A DNA stretch of 11,288 nt from Deltaproteobacteria bacterium (GCA_030654645.1 JAURXC010000376.1:1-11288), one strand, 5' to 3'. Counted from the first letter of the stretch, positions 1 through 7,943 are shown. Notes: generated from the sequence alone by a model not told the origin. Numbers and translations are program-made.

Positions 1-25
1 GGTGTGTTAAATGAAAACAAACATC

Positions 26-68
26 ATGATGTATACGGCTTCAAAGCTTTAACCGTATAACATATCAT
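26..68. repeat. interrupted inverted repeat in AT-rich non-coding DNA
   Basis: The arms TATACGG (32-38) and CCGTATA (53-59) are perfectly complementary. They enclose a 14-nt loop that itself contains the palindrome AAAGCTTT (43-50). An outer pair, ATGAT (26-30) and ATCAT (64-68), extends the stem across an unequal bulge. A perfect 10-bp palindrome CATCATGATG (22-31) overlaps the left arm. There is no clear T-run, so it reads as a possible operator or RNA hairpin rather than a terminator. No gene can be supported in 1-197. Confidence 0.4.
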
Positions 69-135
69 CCGAGAAAAAGTAAATACCATTTTAAAACCAT
101 AATTGTTATTAATTATTAAGACTTTTGCGTTTCCC

Positions 136-182
136 CCTGCACAGGTTCCGGGTGCGAGCAAGCGCCTGCCCGAGTTTGCAGG
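136..182. other. GC-rich potential structured element downstream of the cytochrome gene
   Basis: A short GC-rich island stands out in AT-rich surroundings. CCTGCA (136-141) can pair with TGCAGG (177-182), enclosing an inner CGGG/CCCG pair (149-152 with 169-172). CCTGC (165-169) can instead pair with GCAGG (178-182), so the two folds exclude each other. On the minus strand it lies 15 nt past the cytochrome stop and has no following U-tract, so a simple intrinsic terminator is unlikely. It could be a 3' mRNA structure or the leader of a gene beyond the left edge. No known riboswitch class was recognised. Confidence 0.3.
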
Positions 183-197
183 ATTACCTCCGATAAC

Positions 198-461
198 TTA
201 TTTCTTGTGACAGTCGTTGCAGCCTGTCGGCCCCTTTTTCATGTCGGTATGACAGCCTTTGCATGTTTTGTGAGCCCAGTCCTTGCCAAAACCGGCAATT
301 TTCCCAGGTCCCTTCTCGTGGCACTTTTTGCAATCTTTAAGCATCTCCTGGTGTTTTTTGTGAGGGAACTTTACGCCGCGCTTCAATTCAATTACATCGG
401 CGGCAATGGCTGTTCCGGAAAAAGCGACCAAAGCGAACATGGCAATGACAGTTTTTTTCAT
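198..461 (-). CDS. periplasmic triheme c-type cytochrome, PpcA (cytochrome c7) family
   Basis: This is a small soluble periplasmic electron carrier that, in Geobacter, moves electrons from the inner membrane toward outer-membrane cytochromes for Fe(III) and other extracellular acceptors. Residues 1-20 form a Sec signal peptide ending in an AIA cleavage site, leaving a mature protein of 67 residues. Three CXXCH haem sites are visible: CKKCH (44-48), CKGCH (67-71) and CNDCH (81-85). Three more histidines (34, 37 and 64) match the PpcA distal ligands, so all three haems can be bis-histidine. The KFPHKKH and HEKGPGKI stretches are typical of PpcA. The mature chain is a few residues shorter than PpcA (about 71), with deletions before the KFPH stretch and just before the second haem motif. 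An AAGGAG ribosome site precedes the ATG on the minus strand. Which Ppc paralogue (A-E) it corresponds to cannot be decided from this sequence. Confidence 0.95.
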   Translation of the reverse strand: MKKTVIAMFALVAFSGTAIAADVIELKRGVKFPHKKHQEMLKDCKKCHEKGPGKIAGFGKDWAHKTCKGCHTDMKKGPTGCNDCHKK

Positions 462-520
462 CTAGTAGTTCTCCTTTTTGATGGTTTCCGTGAATACCAA
501 AAAGCTGAGTGACTCCTATA

Positions 521-538
521 CTACATTTCACATGCCAA
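521..538 (-). promoter_or_regulatory. possible RpoN (sigma-54) promoter for the cytochrome gene
   Basis: Read on the minus strand, TTGGCATGTGAAATGTAG carries a near-consensus -24 half (TGGCATG) and a weaker -12 half (ATGT where TTGC is expected), at the right distance. It lies about 60 bp upstream of the cytochrome ATG. The imperfect -12 element keeps confidence low, and no enhancer-binding site was identified. Confidence 0.25.
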
Positions 539-562
539 TACATCACAAATATTTAAAACATT

Positions 563-583
563 AGTAATTACAGCAAGTAATTA
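563..583. repeat. two AGTAATTA direct repeats, 13-bp period
   Basis: AGTAATTA occurs at 563-570 and again at 576-583 in the AT-rich part of the divergent cytochrome/gspG region. TAATTA within each copy is self-complementary. The arrangement could be a pair of protein half-sites, or simply AT-rich promoter DNA. Confidence 0.25.
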
Positions 584-613
584 AAAATGTCGGAGTCGAT
601 GGCCGGCTTGAAT

Positions 614-627
614 ACCGCAATTGCGGT
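614..627. promoter_or_regulatory. perfect 14-bp palindrome, candidate operator
   Basis: ACCGCAATTGCGGT is its own reverse complement without a spacer. It sits between the divergent cytochrome and gspG genes, roughly 150 bp from the cytochrome start and 120 bp from the gspG start. A perfect palindrome in a shared regulatory region suggests a binding site for a dimeric regulator. The regulator is not known, and no second copy was noticed in the window. Confidence 0.4.
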
Positions 628-667
628 GGTGTTGTTTCTATTTGCGTCATTGTCTGACTTAATTTTC

Positions 668-696
668 TTGCCAGAGCCGATTCGCTTTTGTAAAGT
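668..696 (+). promoter_or_regulatory. candidate sigma-70 promoter for gspG
   Basis: TTGCCA (668-673) is followed after exactly 17 bp by TAAAGT (691-696). The -35 matches five of six consensus bases and the -10 four of six. The predicted transcript start near 703 leaves a short leader containing the GGAGG ribosome site at 733-737. Confidence 0.4.
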
Positions 697-746
697 CCAG
701 CAACTGCAACAACTGTCAAAAATCGAAAATACGGAGGAACAGGCCA

Positions 747-1187
747 ATGCGGCATATCGGCAACAGAAAGGGTTTTACGCTGATTGAGATCATGGTTGTA
801 ATTGTCATCCTGGCGCTACTGGCGGCGCTGGTTGGTCCAAAACTGATGGGGCGCACCGACGACGCCAAGATTACCGACGCCAGGGTACAGATAAAGAACA
901 TCGAAACCGCGCTCAAACTCTACAAGCTGGACAACGGCAATTACCCTGCAACCGAGCAGGGGCTTACTTCGCTGGTTGCCAAGCCGACAGTCGGCGTCAT
1001 ACCGAAGAGCTATAAAGAGGGGGGCTATCTGGAGAGTAAAAAAATACCTAAAGACCCCTGGGGCAATGATTATCTGTACGTGTCACCAGGCGAACATGGC
1101 GATTACGATCTCTTCTCATATGGCGCGGATAGCGCAAAAGGCGGCGAGGGGAAAAACGCCGACATCTCCAACTGGGATACGAAATAA
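747..1187 (+). CDS. gspG: type II secretion system major pseudopilin GspG
   Basis: GspG is the main subunit of the periplasmic pseudopilus that drives type II secretion of folded exoproteins. The 146-residue product opens with a type IV prepilin leader: nine residues ending in Gly9, then FTLIE with the conserved Glu at mature position 5, then a hydrophobic helix to about residue 30. The prepilin peptidase should cut after Gly9 and methylate Phe10. The globular part carries YPATEQGL (66-73), DPWGNDYLY (103-111) and a glycine/aspartate-rich C-terminal loop (118-135), the usual GspG calcium-binding region. GGAGG at 733-737 lies nine bases before the ATG. No other gsp gene lies next to it; the flanking genes are a cytochrome and ppdK, so it is an orphan here. 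Geobacter is known to have a GspG-like protein (OxpG) needed for metal-oxide reduction; equivalence to that protein is only a hypothesis. Confidence 0.92.
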   Translation: MRHIGNRKGFTLIEIMVVIVILALLAALVGPKLMGRTDDAKITDARVQIKNIETALKLYKLDNGNYPATEQGLTSLVAKPTVGVIPKSYKEGGYLESKKIPKDPWGNDYLYVSPGEHGDYDLFSYGADSAKGGEGKNADISNWDTK

Positions 1188-1209
1188 GGAAGCATTTCTC
1201 ATAATATAG

Positions 1210-1237
1210 TTGATATTTTGAAAATCTGCGCTATAGT
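1210..1237 (+). promoter_or_regulatory. sigma-70-like promoter for ppdK
   Basis: TTGATA (1210-1215) and TATAGT (1232-1237) are separated by 16 bp, each matching five of six consensus bases. It lies in the gspG-ppdK gap, so ppdK is probably transcribed on its own. The expected start near 1244 gives a leader of roughly 85 nt. Confidence 0.55.
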
Positions 1238-1247
1238 CTGATCCTCT

Positions 1248-1278
1248 AAACGGTTATTTTTATTGTAAATAAACGTTT
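1248..1278 (+). other. AT-rich hairpin at the start of the predicted ppdK leader
   Basis: AAACGGTTATTT (1248-1259) and AAATAAACGTTT (1267-1278) form a 12-bp stem with one mismatch around a 7-nt loop. Two further T residues follow. It could end gspG read-through weakly, or form a 5'-end stabilising or regulatory hairpin on the ppdK mRNA, since it begins only a few bases after the predicted transcript start. Confidence 0.4.
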
Positions 1279-1316
1279 TTAGTGAGTGTAAATCGCGTAA
1301 GCGTTAACTATCCAAG

Positions 1317-1322
1317 AGGAGG
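1317..1322 (+). promoter_or_regulatory. ribosome binding site that fixes the ppdK start
   Basis: A perfect AGGAGG lies seven bases before the ATG at 1330. The longer reading frame opening with a GTG at 1282 has no such site and would begin inside the leader, so the ATG at 1330 is chosen. Confidence 0.85.
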
Positions 1323-1329
1323 CAGCACA

Positions 1330-3984
<2,655 letters not shown>

Positions 3985-4005
3985 CAGCTTCACGCAATAC
4001 AACGC

Positions 4006-4042
4006 AAAAAAGGATGGGCCGGTTACGGTCCATCCTTTTTTT
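4006..4042. terminator. bidirectional intrinsic terminator between ppdK and the AMMECR1 gene
   Basis: GGATGGGCCG (4012-4021) pairs with CGGTCCATCC (4026-4035) in a 10-bp stem with one G-U pair and a GTTA loop. Seven T residues follow on the plus strand, and six A residues precede it, giving a U-run on the minus transcript. It begins 22 bases past the ppdK stop and lies about 50 bases past the AMMECR1 stop, so it can serve both convergent units. Confidence 0.92.
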
Positions 4043-4088
4043 GTCTCGGCTGCTGGTTATTCAAACTGCAGGCTATCCTGCCGGTGGA

Positions 4089-4637
4089 TTATTTCTCCCC
4101 GAACACCAGCGCGCTGAAGATGTAGATGTCGCATTCCCCGTTCCAGGCGTCTTCCGGCAGCCCGGCCTTGATACAGGTGTGCTTCAGGAACTGATCACGG
4201 TTCCAGCCGTATTCGGTGGCCACTTGCGGCAGCAATACCCCGCGATAGCTCCCCTTGACGATGTAGATGCCATGAGTGCCAACCTGGATCTGATCGACCG
4301 ACGAGATCCTCTCCAGCGGCGACAACACCGAGATGTCGATTTCGAAGTCGTCCAGGTCGTGTGACTTCATCGGGTAGAAGCGCGGGTCGCGGGTGGCCGC
4401 CGATACCGCCATCTCCTGGACCAGCTTGTAAAGCGGCTGATCGGAGATGAAGTTGCCGATGCAGCCGCGCAACTGCCCCTTCTGCTTGATCGTCACAAAA
4501 CAGCCGGATTGCAGGTTGAGCCCTTTTGATGCGGTTTCGATTGCAGGAACGTTTCCGCCGGACACGTACTCGACAACAGTATCCCGCGCGATCTTCAACA
4601 GTTGTGCCTGTTCACTCTTCGTCAGAAGTTCCGCCAT
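4089..4637 (-). CDS. AMMECR1-domain protein (AmmeMemoRadiSam system protein A type)
   Basis: This is a member of the widely conserved AMMECR1 family, whose biochemical role is unproven. In many bacteria and archaea a homologue sits with a Memo-like protein and a radical SAM enzyme. The 182-residue product spans essentially the whole domain and carries the family signature LRGCIG (56-61), RDPRFYP (83-89) and YRGVLLPQVATEYGW (131-145). Cys59 and Cys155 are candidate functional residues. There is no signal peptide, so it is cytosolic. The ATG at 4637 is preferred because GAGGTG lies six bases before it; a GTG three codons upstream (4646) is part of that same ribosome site. It is the last gene of a minus-strand operon, 23 bases after def. 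Neither the Memo nor the radical SAM partner is present here, so a role with the deformylase or ACT protein rests only on adjacency. Confidence 0.9.
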   Translation of the reverse strand: MAELLTKSEQAQLLKIARDTVVEYVSGGNVPAIETASKGLNLQSGCFVTIKQKGQLRGCIGNFISDQPLYKLVQEMAVSAATRDPRFYPMKSHDLDDFEIDISVLSPLERISSVDQIQVGTHGIYIVKGSYRGVLLPQVATEYGWNRDQFLKHTCIKAGLPEDAWNGECDIYIFSALVFGEK

Positions 4638-4643
4638 GATCTT

Positions 4644-4649
4644 CACCTC
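4644..4649 (-). promoter_or_regulatory. ribosome binding site deciding the AMMECR1 start
   Basis: GAGGTG on the minus strand lies six bases before the ATG at 4637. Its last three bases are the alternative GTG start, which has no good site of its own upstream. Confidence 0.7.
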
Positions 4650-4660
4650 AGTCTGGAAAT

Positions 4661-5167
4661 CTAGGAATAGTTCTTTCTCCGGAACAGCCCGGTCTTGATG
4701 CTGACGATGCGGTCGAGAAACAGTACGCCGTCCAGATGGTCCATCTCGTGCTGCAGGGCAACCGCTTCGAAACCGCTGGCGGTGATCTCACGGCTGCTGC
4801 CGTCGCTTTCGCTGAAACGGACCGTCACCTCCGTGGCGCGGTCCACATCGCCGGTATAGTCGGGGACGCTCATGCACCCCTCGCGCATCACGGCGAGTCC
4901 GCTGCGGGCGGCAATCTCGGGGTTGATCATGCAGAGCAGGCCGTGGTTGTTCTCTTTGCCGAGGCGGTTCTTGGACACGTCCACGACGCAGACCCGCAGG
5001 GTTACGCCAATCTGGGAGGCGGCCACGCCGACCGAACCGGGGCCGGCATGCATCGTATCCACCAGATCCCGGATCAGGTCGACTATGCACTGGTCGATGA
5101 CCTCGACCCGCTTGCAGAGTTTTTTCAAGACCGGATGCGGGTATTTCAAAATAGGTTGTACCGCCAT
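4661..5167 (-). CDS. def: peptide deformylase
   Basis: Def removes the N-formyl group from the initiator methionine of new proteins at the ribosome exit. The 168-residue product has the three deformylase motifs: SVGVAASQ (45-52), EGCMS (96-100) and QHEMDH (139-144). Cys98, His140 and His144 bind the catalytic metal, normally Fe(II), and Glu141 is the catalytic acid/base. The first glycine of motif 1 (GxGxAAxQ) is Ser45, a small deviation. The start is only two bases after the ACT-protein stop with little ribosome-site signal, which points to translational coupling. No methionyl-tRNA formyltransferase gene (fmt), a frequent partner, lies next to it in this window. A second deformylase elsewhere in the genome is possible. 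Confidence 0.96.
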   Translation of the reverse strand: MAVQPILKYPHPVLKKLCKRVEVIDQCIVDLIRDLVDTMHAGPGSVGVAASQIGVTLRVCVVDVSKNRLGKENNHGLLCMINPEIAARSGLAVMREGCMSVPDYTGDVDRATEVTVRFSESDGSSREITASGFEAVALQHEMDHLDGVLFLDRIVSIKTGLFRRKNYS

Positions 5168-5169
5168 GG

Positions 5170-5730
5170 TCAGAAGGCCACCGGTGTCACGACGCGCACG
5201 CCGATTTCCACGTTCAGCTCTTTTTTCAGCTTCTCCAGCAGCTTTTCGACCCCTTCGGGGGTCTCCCCCTGCGGCAGTGCCACCTCCAGCATCAGCACAT
5301 AGACCGGTTCCTGCGGCGTGCCGATCAGCTTGGTGTTGAGATCCATGATGTTGATATTGCGGCCGGCCAGTTCGCGGGTGACGCGATAGACGATTCCCGG
5401 TTGGTCGGCGCCGTAGACCGAGATGATGCAGATCTCGCTGTCGGTCTCCTGGCGGATGATCTCATCGCCATGCAGGGTGCGTACGGCCAGAGACATACCC
5501 AGCGCGTCGCAGGCCGGTTTGAGCTCGTCGAACAGGCGGGCCTTGCTGAAGGGGCGCTGGTGGGAAACTATCAGGATCATGGCAAACTCGCCTGCCAGCA
5601 TCGTGCAGCTGGAGTCGGCCAGGTTGCACCCCAGGCGAAACAGCCCTTCGGTGATGCCGGCCACGATCCCGGGGCGGTCCTTGCCGACCACGGATACTGC
5701 GTAATGCAATGTTTCCGGCTGTGGCGTCAT
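5170..5730 (-). CDS. double ACT-domain protein, GcvR-like
   Basis: The 186-residue cytosolic protein consists of two ACT domains, which usually bind small ligands such as amino acids. Domain 1 (about 9-86) has GKDRPGIVAGI; domain 2 (about 98-181) has YGADQPGIVYRV and NINIMDLNTK. This two-ACT layout and length resemble E. coli GcvR, the repressor partner in glycine-cleavage control, and such proteins are often annotated that way. No DNA-binding or catalytic domain is present, so it must act through a partner or as a ligand sensor; the true ligand and target are unknown. GGAGG lies six bases before the ATG. It is the first gene of the operon with def and the AMMECR1 gene, and no glycine-cleavage gene is nearby, so a GcvR function should not be assumed. 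Confidence 0.9.
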   Translation of the reverse strand: MTPQPETLHYAVSVVGKDRPGIVAGITEGLFRLGCNLADSSCTMLAGEFAMILIVSHQRPFSKARLFDELKPACDALGMSLAVRTLHGDEIIRQETDSEICIISVYGADQPGIVYRVTRELAGRNINIMDLNTKLIGTPQEPVYVLMLEVALPQGETPEGVEKLLEKLKKELNVEIGVRVVTPVAF

Positions 5731-5754
5731 AATTAACCTCCAACGATAATGTTG

Positions 5755-5776
5755 CGAATGTGGTTATCATCATTCG
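5755..5776. promoter_or_regulatory. inverted repeat in the divergent ACT/Mo-oxidoreductase region
   Basis: CGAATG (5755-5760) and CATTCG (5771-5776) are exact inverse complements separated by 10 bp. It lies 25 bp from the ACT-protein start and about 65 bp from the oxidoreductase start, where a dimeric regulator could control one or both units. No convincing -35/-10 pair was found for either gene in the 112-bp gap. Confidence 0.3.
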
Positions 5777-5804
5777 ATTTCATCTGCAAATGTTTTTTGG
5801 AATC

Positions 5805-5817
5805 GGGTATATTACCC
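5805..5817. repeat. short GC-armed inverted repeat before the oxidoreductase gene
   Basis: GGGTA (5805-5809) and TACCC (5813-5817) flank a TAT centre. TATATT overlapping the centre could act as a -10 element, but no good -35 is present at 16-18 bp. A GGAGG ribosome site follows at 5831-5835, seven bases before the ATG at 5843. Confidence 0.25.
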
Positions 5818-5842
5818 CGCATCTGTCACAGGAGGAATTGCC

Positions 5843-7873
5843 ATGTCCACCGTTACCACCCGTTCCGTCTGCCCCTTCGACTGTCCCGATACCTGCGGCC
5901 TGCTGGTGGGGGTCGTTGACGGCCGCGCGATTAAAGTCAGCGGCGATCCGCTGCATCCCGTCACCCGCGGCCTGCTCTGCCCCAAGATGCTGCATTACGA
6001 GCGCAGTGTGCATTCGCCTCGCCGTCTGACCGTGCCGCTGCTGCGGAGCGGGGCCAAGGGGGCGGGTGAGTTCAGGCCGATCACCTGGGACGAGGCGATT
6101 GAACGGATCTGTTCCCGCTGGAAAGATCTGGCCGCGCGCCATGGCGGCGAGAGCATTCTGCCCTATTCCTATGCCGGCACGATGGGGTTGGTGCAGCGCA
6201 ACAGCGGCCATCCCTTCTTCCACAAACTGGGCGCTTCCCGCCTGGAACGCACAATCTGCTCCCCGGCCAAGGATGCCGGCTGGAAGTCGCTGATGGGCGA
6301 CACTCCGGCCATTGACCCGGCCGCGATCGGCCAGAGCGACATGGTGATCCTGTGGGGCATCAACGCCGTTGCCACCAGCATCCACGCCATGCGCGACGCC
6401 ATGGAGGCCAGGAAACGGGGCGCGCGCCTGTGGGCGATCGACACCTACCGCACGCCGACCTGCGAGGCTGCCGACGAGGCGTTTATCGTCCGCCCCGGGG
6501 GCGACGGCGCGCTGGCGCTGGGCATGATGCATGTGATTGTGAGGGAGGGGTTGGCGGATCAGGCCTTCATTGACGCAAACGTACTGGGTTTCGATGACTT
6601 TACGGCAAAAATCCTGCCGGACTGCACTCCGGAGCGGATGTCCCCGCTCTGTGGCCTCTCTCCGGAGACCATCGAAAGACTCGCAAGGGAATACGCCCGG
6701 GCCGGGTCGCCCTTTATCCGTCTCGGCAGCGGACTGACCCGCTACGCCAACGGCGCGATGACCGTGCGCACGATCAGTTGCCTCCCGGCGCTGACCGGAG
6801 CCTGGCAGCGTCCCGGGGGCGGCCTGCTGGCAGGCACCTCGACCGGGTCCGCCTTCCCGGTTCATAAGGTTACCCGCGAGGATTTCATCGACAAGCCGAC
6901 CCGATTGGTCAGCATGAACCAGCTGGGCGCGGCGCTGACCGAACTCGATTCGCCCCGCGTGATGGGTCTGTATGTCTACCACTCCAATCCGGCCTCGATC
7001 GCGCCGGACCAGAATGCGGTCATCAGCGGGCTTTTACGGGACGACCTGTTTACCGTGGTGCACGAGCGCTTCATGACCGACACCGCCCGCTACGCCGATA
7101 TCGTCCTGCCGGCCACCTCTTCGCTGGAGCACCCGGATCTGTACCGCTGCTACGGCGGCTACCACGCCCAACGCTGCGATGCAGCCATTCCGGCGATCGG
7201 GGAGGCCAAGTCCAATTGGGACGTGTTCTGCCTGCTGGCGGAGGGGATGGGGTGGGATGAGCCCTTTTTCCGACAGTCGGCCGAAGAGCTGATCCGACAG
7301 CTGATCGATTTTGATACTCCCTGGCGGGATGTCGCGACCACTGAACGGCTGCGCCGGGGTGAGCCGGTGATGCTGACGCCGCCCGAAAATCAGGGACGCG
7401 TCTGGCTGACCCCCTCCGGAAAGATCGAGATCCTCAATCAACGGGAGCAGGAACCGTTGCCGCGTCTGCTGCCGACCCATGCCGAAGGTGACGGCTTTCC
7501 GCTGCGACTGCAGCCGGCCGTGACCCCACAGGCGCTTAACTCCAGCTTCTATGAACAGGAAGAGCTGCGCAGACGTCAGCGGTGCATGGAGCTGCTGATG
7601 AACCCGGCCGATGCCGCCAGGCGCGGCCTATCCAGCGGCGATGCGGTGACGGTTTTCAATCGGCTGGGCCAGGTCGGTTTTACCCTGGATGTGACGGAAC
7701 GGGTGCCGCCGGGAACGGTGGTGACCGAAGGGGTCTGGTGGAGCGAGTTCATTGCGGATGGCCGCGGTGTGAACGCTCTGACATCGCAGCGCCTGACCGA
7801 CGGCGGGCGGGGAAGCACCCTCTATGATGTGGCGGTGGAGGTAAGAGCGTGCACGGTTTTAAAAACGACTTGA
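5843..7873 (+). CDS. molybdopterin oxidoreductase, DMSO-reductase superfamily, substrate unknown
   Basis: This is a molybdenum (or tungsten) bis-pterin oxidoreductase of 676 residues. The N-terminal 4Fe-4S site is Cys10, Cys14, Cys18 and Cys46, in CPFDCPDTC and LLCPK, as in formate dehydrogenase and nitrate reductase catalytic subunits. Cys139, in RTICSPAKDAG, falls where formate dehydrogenase H has its Mo-ligating selenocysteine (about residue 140), so it is the likely Mo ligand; its codon is TGC. Pterin-binding features include WGINAVAT (171-178), LGSGLTRYANG and YHSNPAS. The C-terminal barrel from about residue 560 is the molydopterin dinucleotide-binding domain. There is no Tat or Sec signal, so it is cytosolic. 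No iron-sulfur, membrane or flavin partner gene is adjacent, so it may act alone with a soluble carrier. It resembles a group of stand-alone Mo oxidoreductases without known substrate; formate dehydrogenase activity is possible but not shown. Confidence 0.9.
   Translation: MSTVTTRSVCPFDCPDTCGLLVGVVDGRAIKVSGDPLHPVTRGLLCPKMLHYERSVHSPRRLTVPLLRSGAKGAGEFRPITWDEAIERICSRWKDLAARHGGESILPYSYAGTMGLVQRNSGHPFFHKLGASRLERTICSPAKDAGWKSLMGDTPAIDPAAIGQSDMVILWGINAVATSIHAMRDAMEARKRGARLWAIDTYRTPTCEAADEAFIVRPGGDGALALGMMHVIVREGLADQAFIDANVLGFDDFTAKILPDCTPERMSPLCGLSPETIERLAREYARAGSPFIRLGSGLTRYANGAMTVRTISCLPALTGAWQRPGGGLLAGTSTGSAFPVHKVTREDFIDKPTRLVSMNQLGAALTELDSPRVMGLYVYHSNPASIAPDQNAVISGLLRDDLFTVVHERFMTDTARYADIVLPATSSLEHPDLYRCYGGYHAQRCDAAIPAIGEAKSNWDVFCLLAEGMGWDEPFFRQSAEELIRQLIDFDTPWRDVATTERLRRGEPVMLTPPENQGRVWLTPSGKIEILNQREQEPLPRLLPTHAEGDGFPLRLQPAVTPQALNSSFYEQEELRRRQRCMELLMNPADAARRGLSSGDAVTVFNRLGQVGFTLDVTERVPPGTVVTEGVWWSEFIADGRGVNALTSQRLTDGGRGSTLYDVAVEVRACTVLKTT
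7863..7873 (+). repeat. left copy of an 11-bp imperfect direct repeat flanking the ATPase cassette
   Basis: AAACGACTTGA ends exactly at the stop codon of the Mo oxidoreductase. A copy with one mismatch lies at 9091-9101, across the stop codon of the ATPase gene. The pair brackets the lower-GC cassette. Confidence 0.35.
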
Positions 7874-7880
7874 ATTGTTG

Positions 7881-7926
7881 TTTTACTAGACGTGTCTTGT
7901 GTTTTTGCTAGACACATCTAGTAAAA
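7881..7926. repeat. 46-bp inverted repeat upstream of the ATPase gene
   Basis: TTTTACTAGACGTGTC (7881-7896) and GACACATCTAGTAAAA (7911-7926) are inverse complements at 15 of 16 positions, around a 14-bp T-rich centre. The single mismatch (7891/7916) is C-A in a plus-strand RNA and a G-U wobble in a minus-strand RNA. CTAGAC also recurs as a direct repeat inside the element. It ends 17 bp before the ATPase ATG. It could be an autoregulatory operator, a terminator for the oxidoreductase (though no U-run follows the stem), or a mobile-element end. TAAAAT at 7922-7927 could be a -10 box overlapping the right arm. Confidence 0.65.
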
Positions 7927-7943
7927 TATCATATTGTCATTGC

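Noticed and set aside
120..197. GEMM-type (cyclic dinucleotide) riboswitch
   Set aside because: The minus strand has GCAAAC and ACGCAAAAG fragments loosely like GEMM motifs, and such switches occur near Geobacter cytochromes, but the pairing between them and the 3' half do not match the class.
207..512. 101-residue plus-strand frame over the cytochrome gene
   Set aside because: The minus strand encodes a signal peptide and three haem motifs; the plus frame has no start signal and no homology that I recognise.
587..787. 66-residue plus-strand frame upstream of gspG
   Set aside because: It overlaps the gspG start in another frame, contains the palindrome and promoter, and lacks a ribosome site.
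1282..1329. Longer PpdK beginning with a GTG at 1282
   Set aside because: The extra 16 residues lie in the mRNA leader and would include the AGGAGG ribosome site; the ATG at 1330 fits the family N-terminus.
6257..6259. Selenocysteine in the Mo oxidoreductase
   Set aside because: The nearby selB gene made this worth checking, but the codon at the expected Mo-ligand position is TGC (cysteine), and the frame is open without internal TGA.
5780..6982. 400-residue open frame on the minus strand opposite the Mo oxidoreductase
   Set aside because: It is antisense to a gene with clear iron-sulfur and pterin motifs, its composition is rich in Gly, Ala, Arg and His with no recognisable domain, and it runs through the divergent regulatory region. 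It is a shadow of GC-rich coding DNA.
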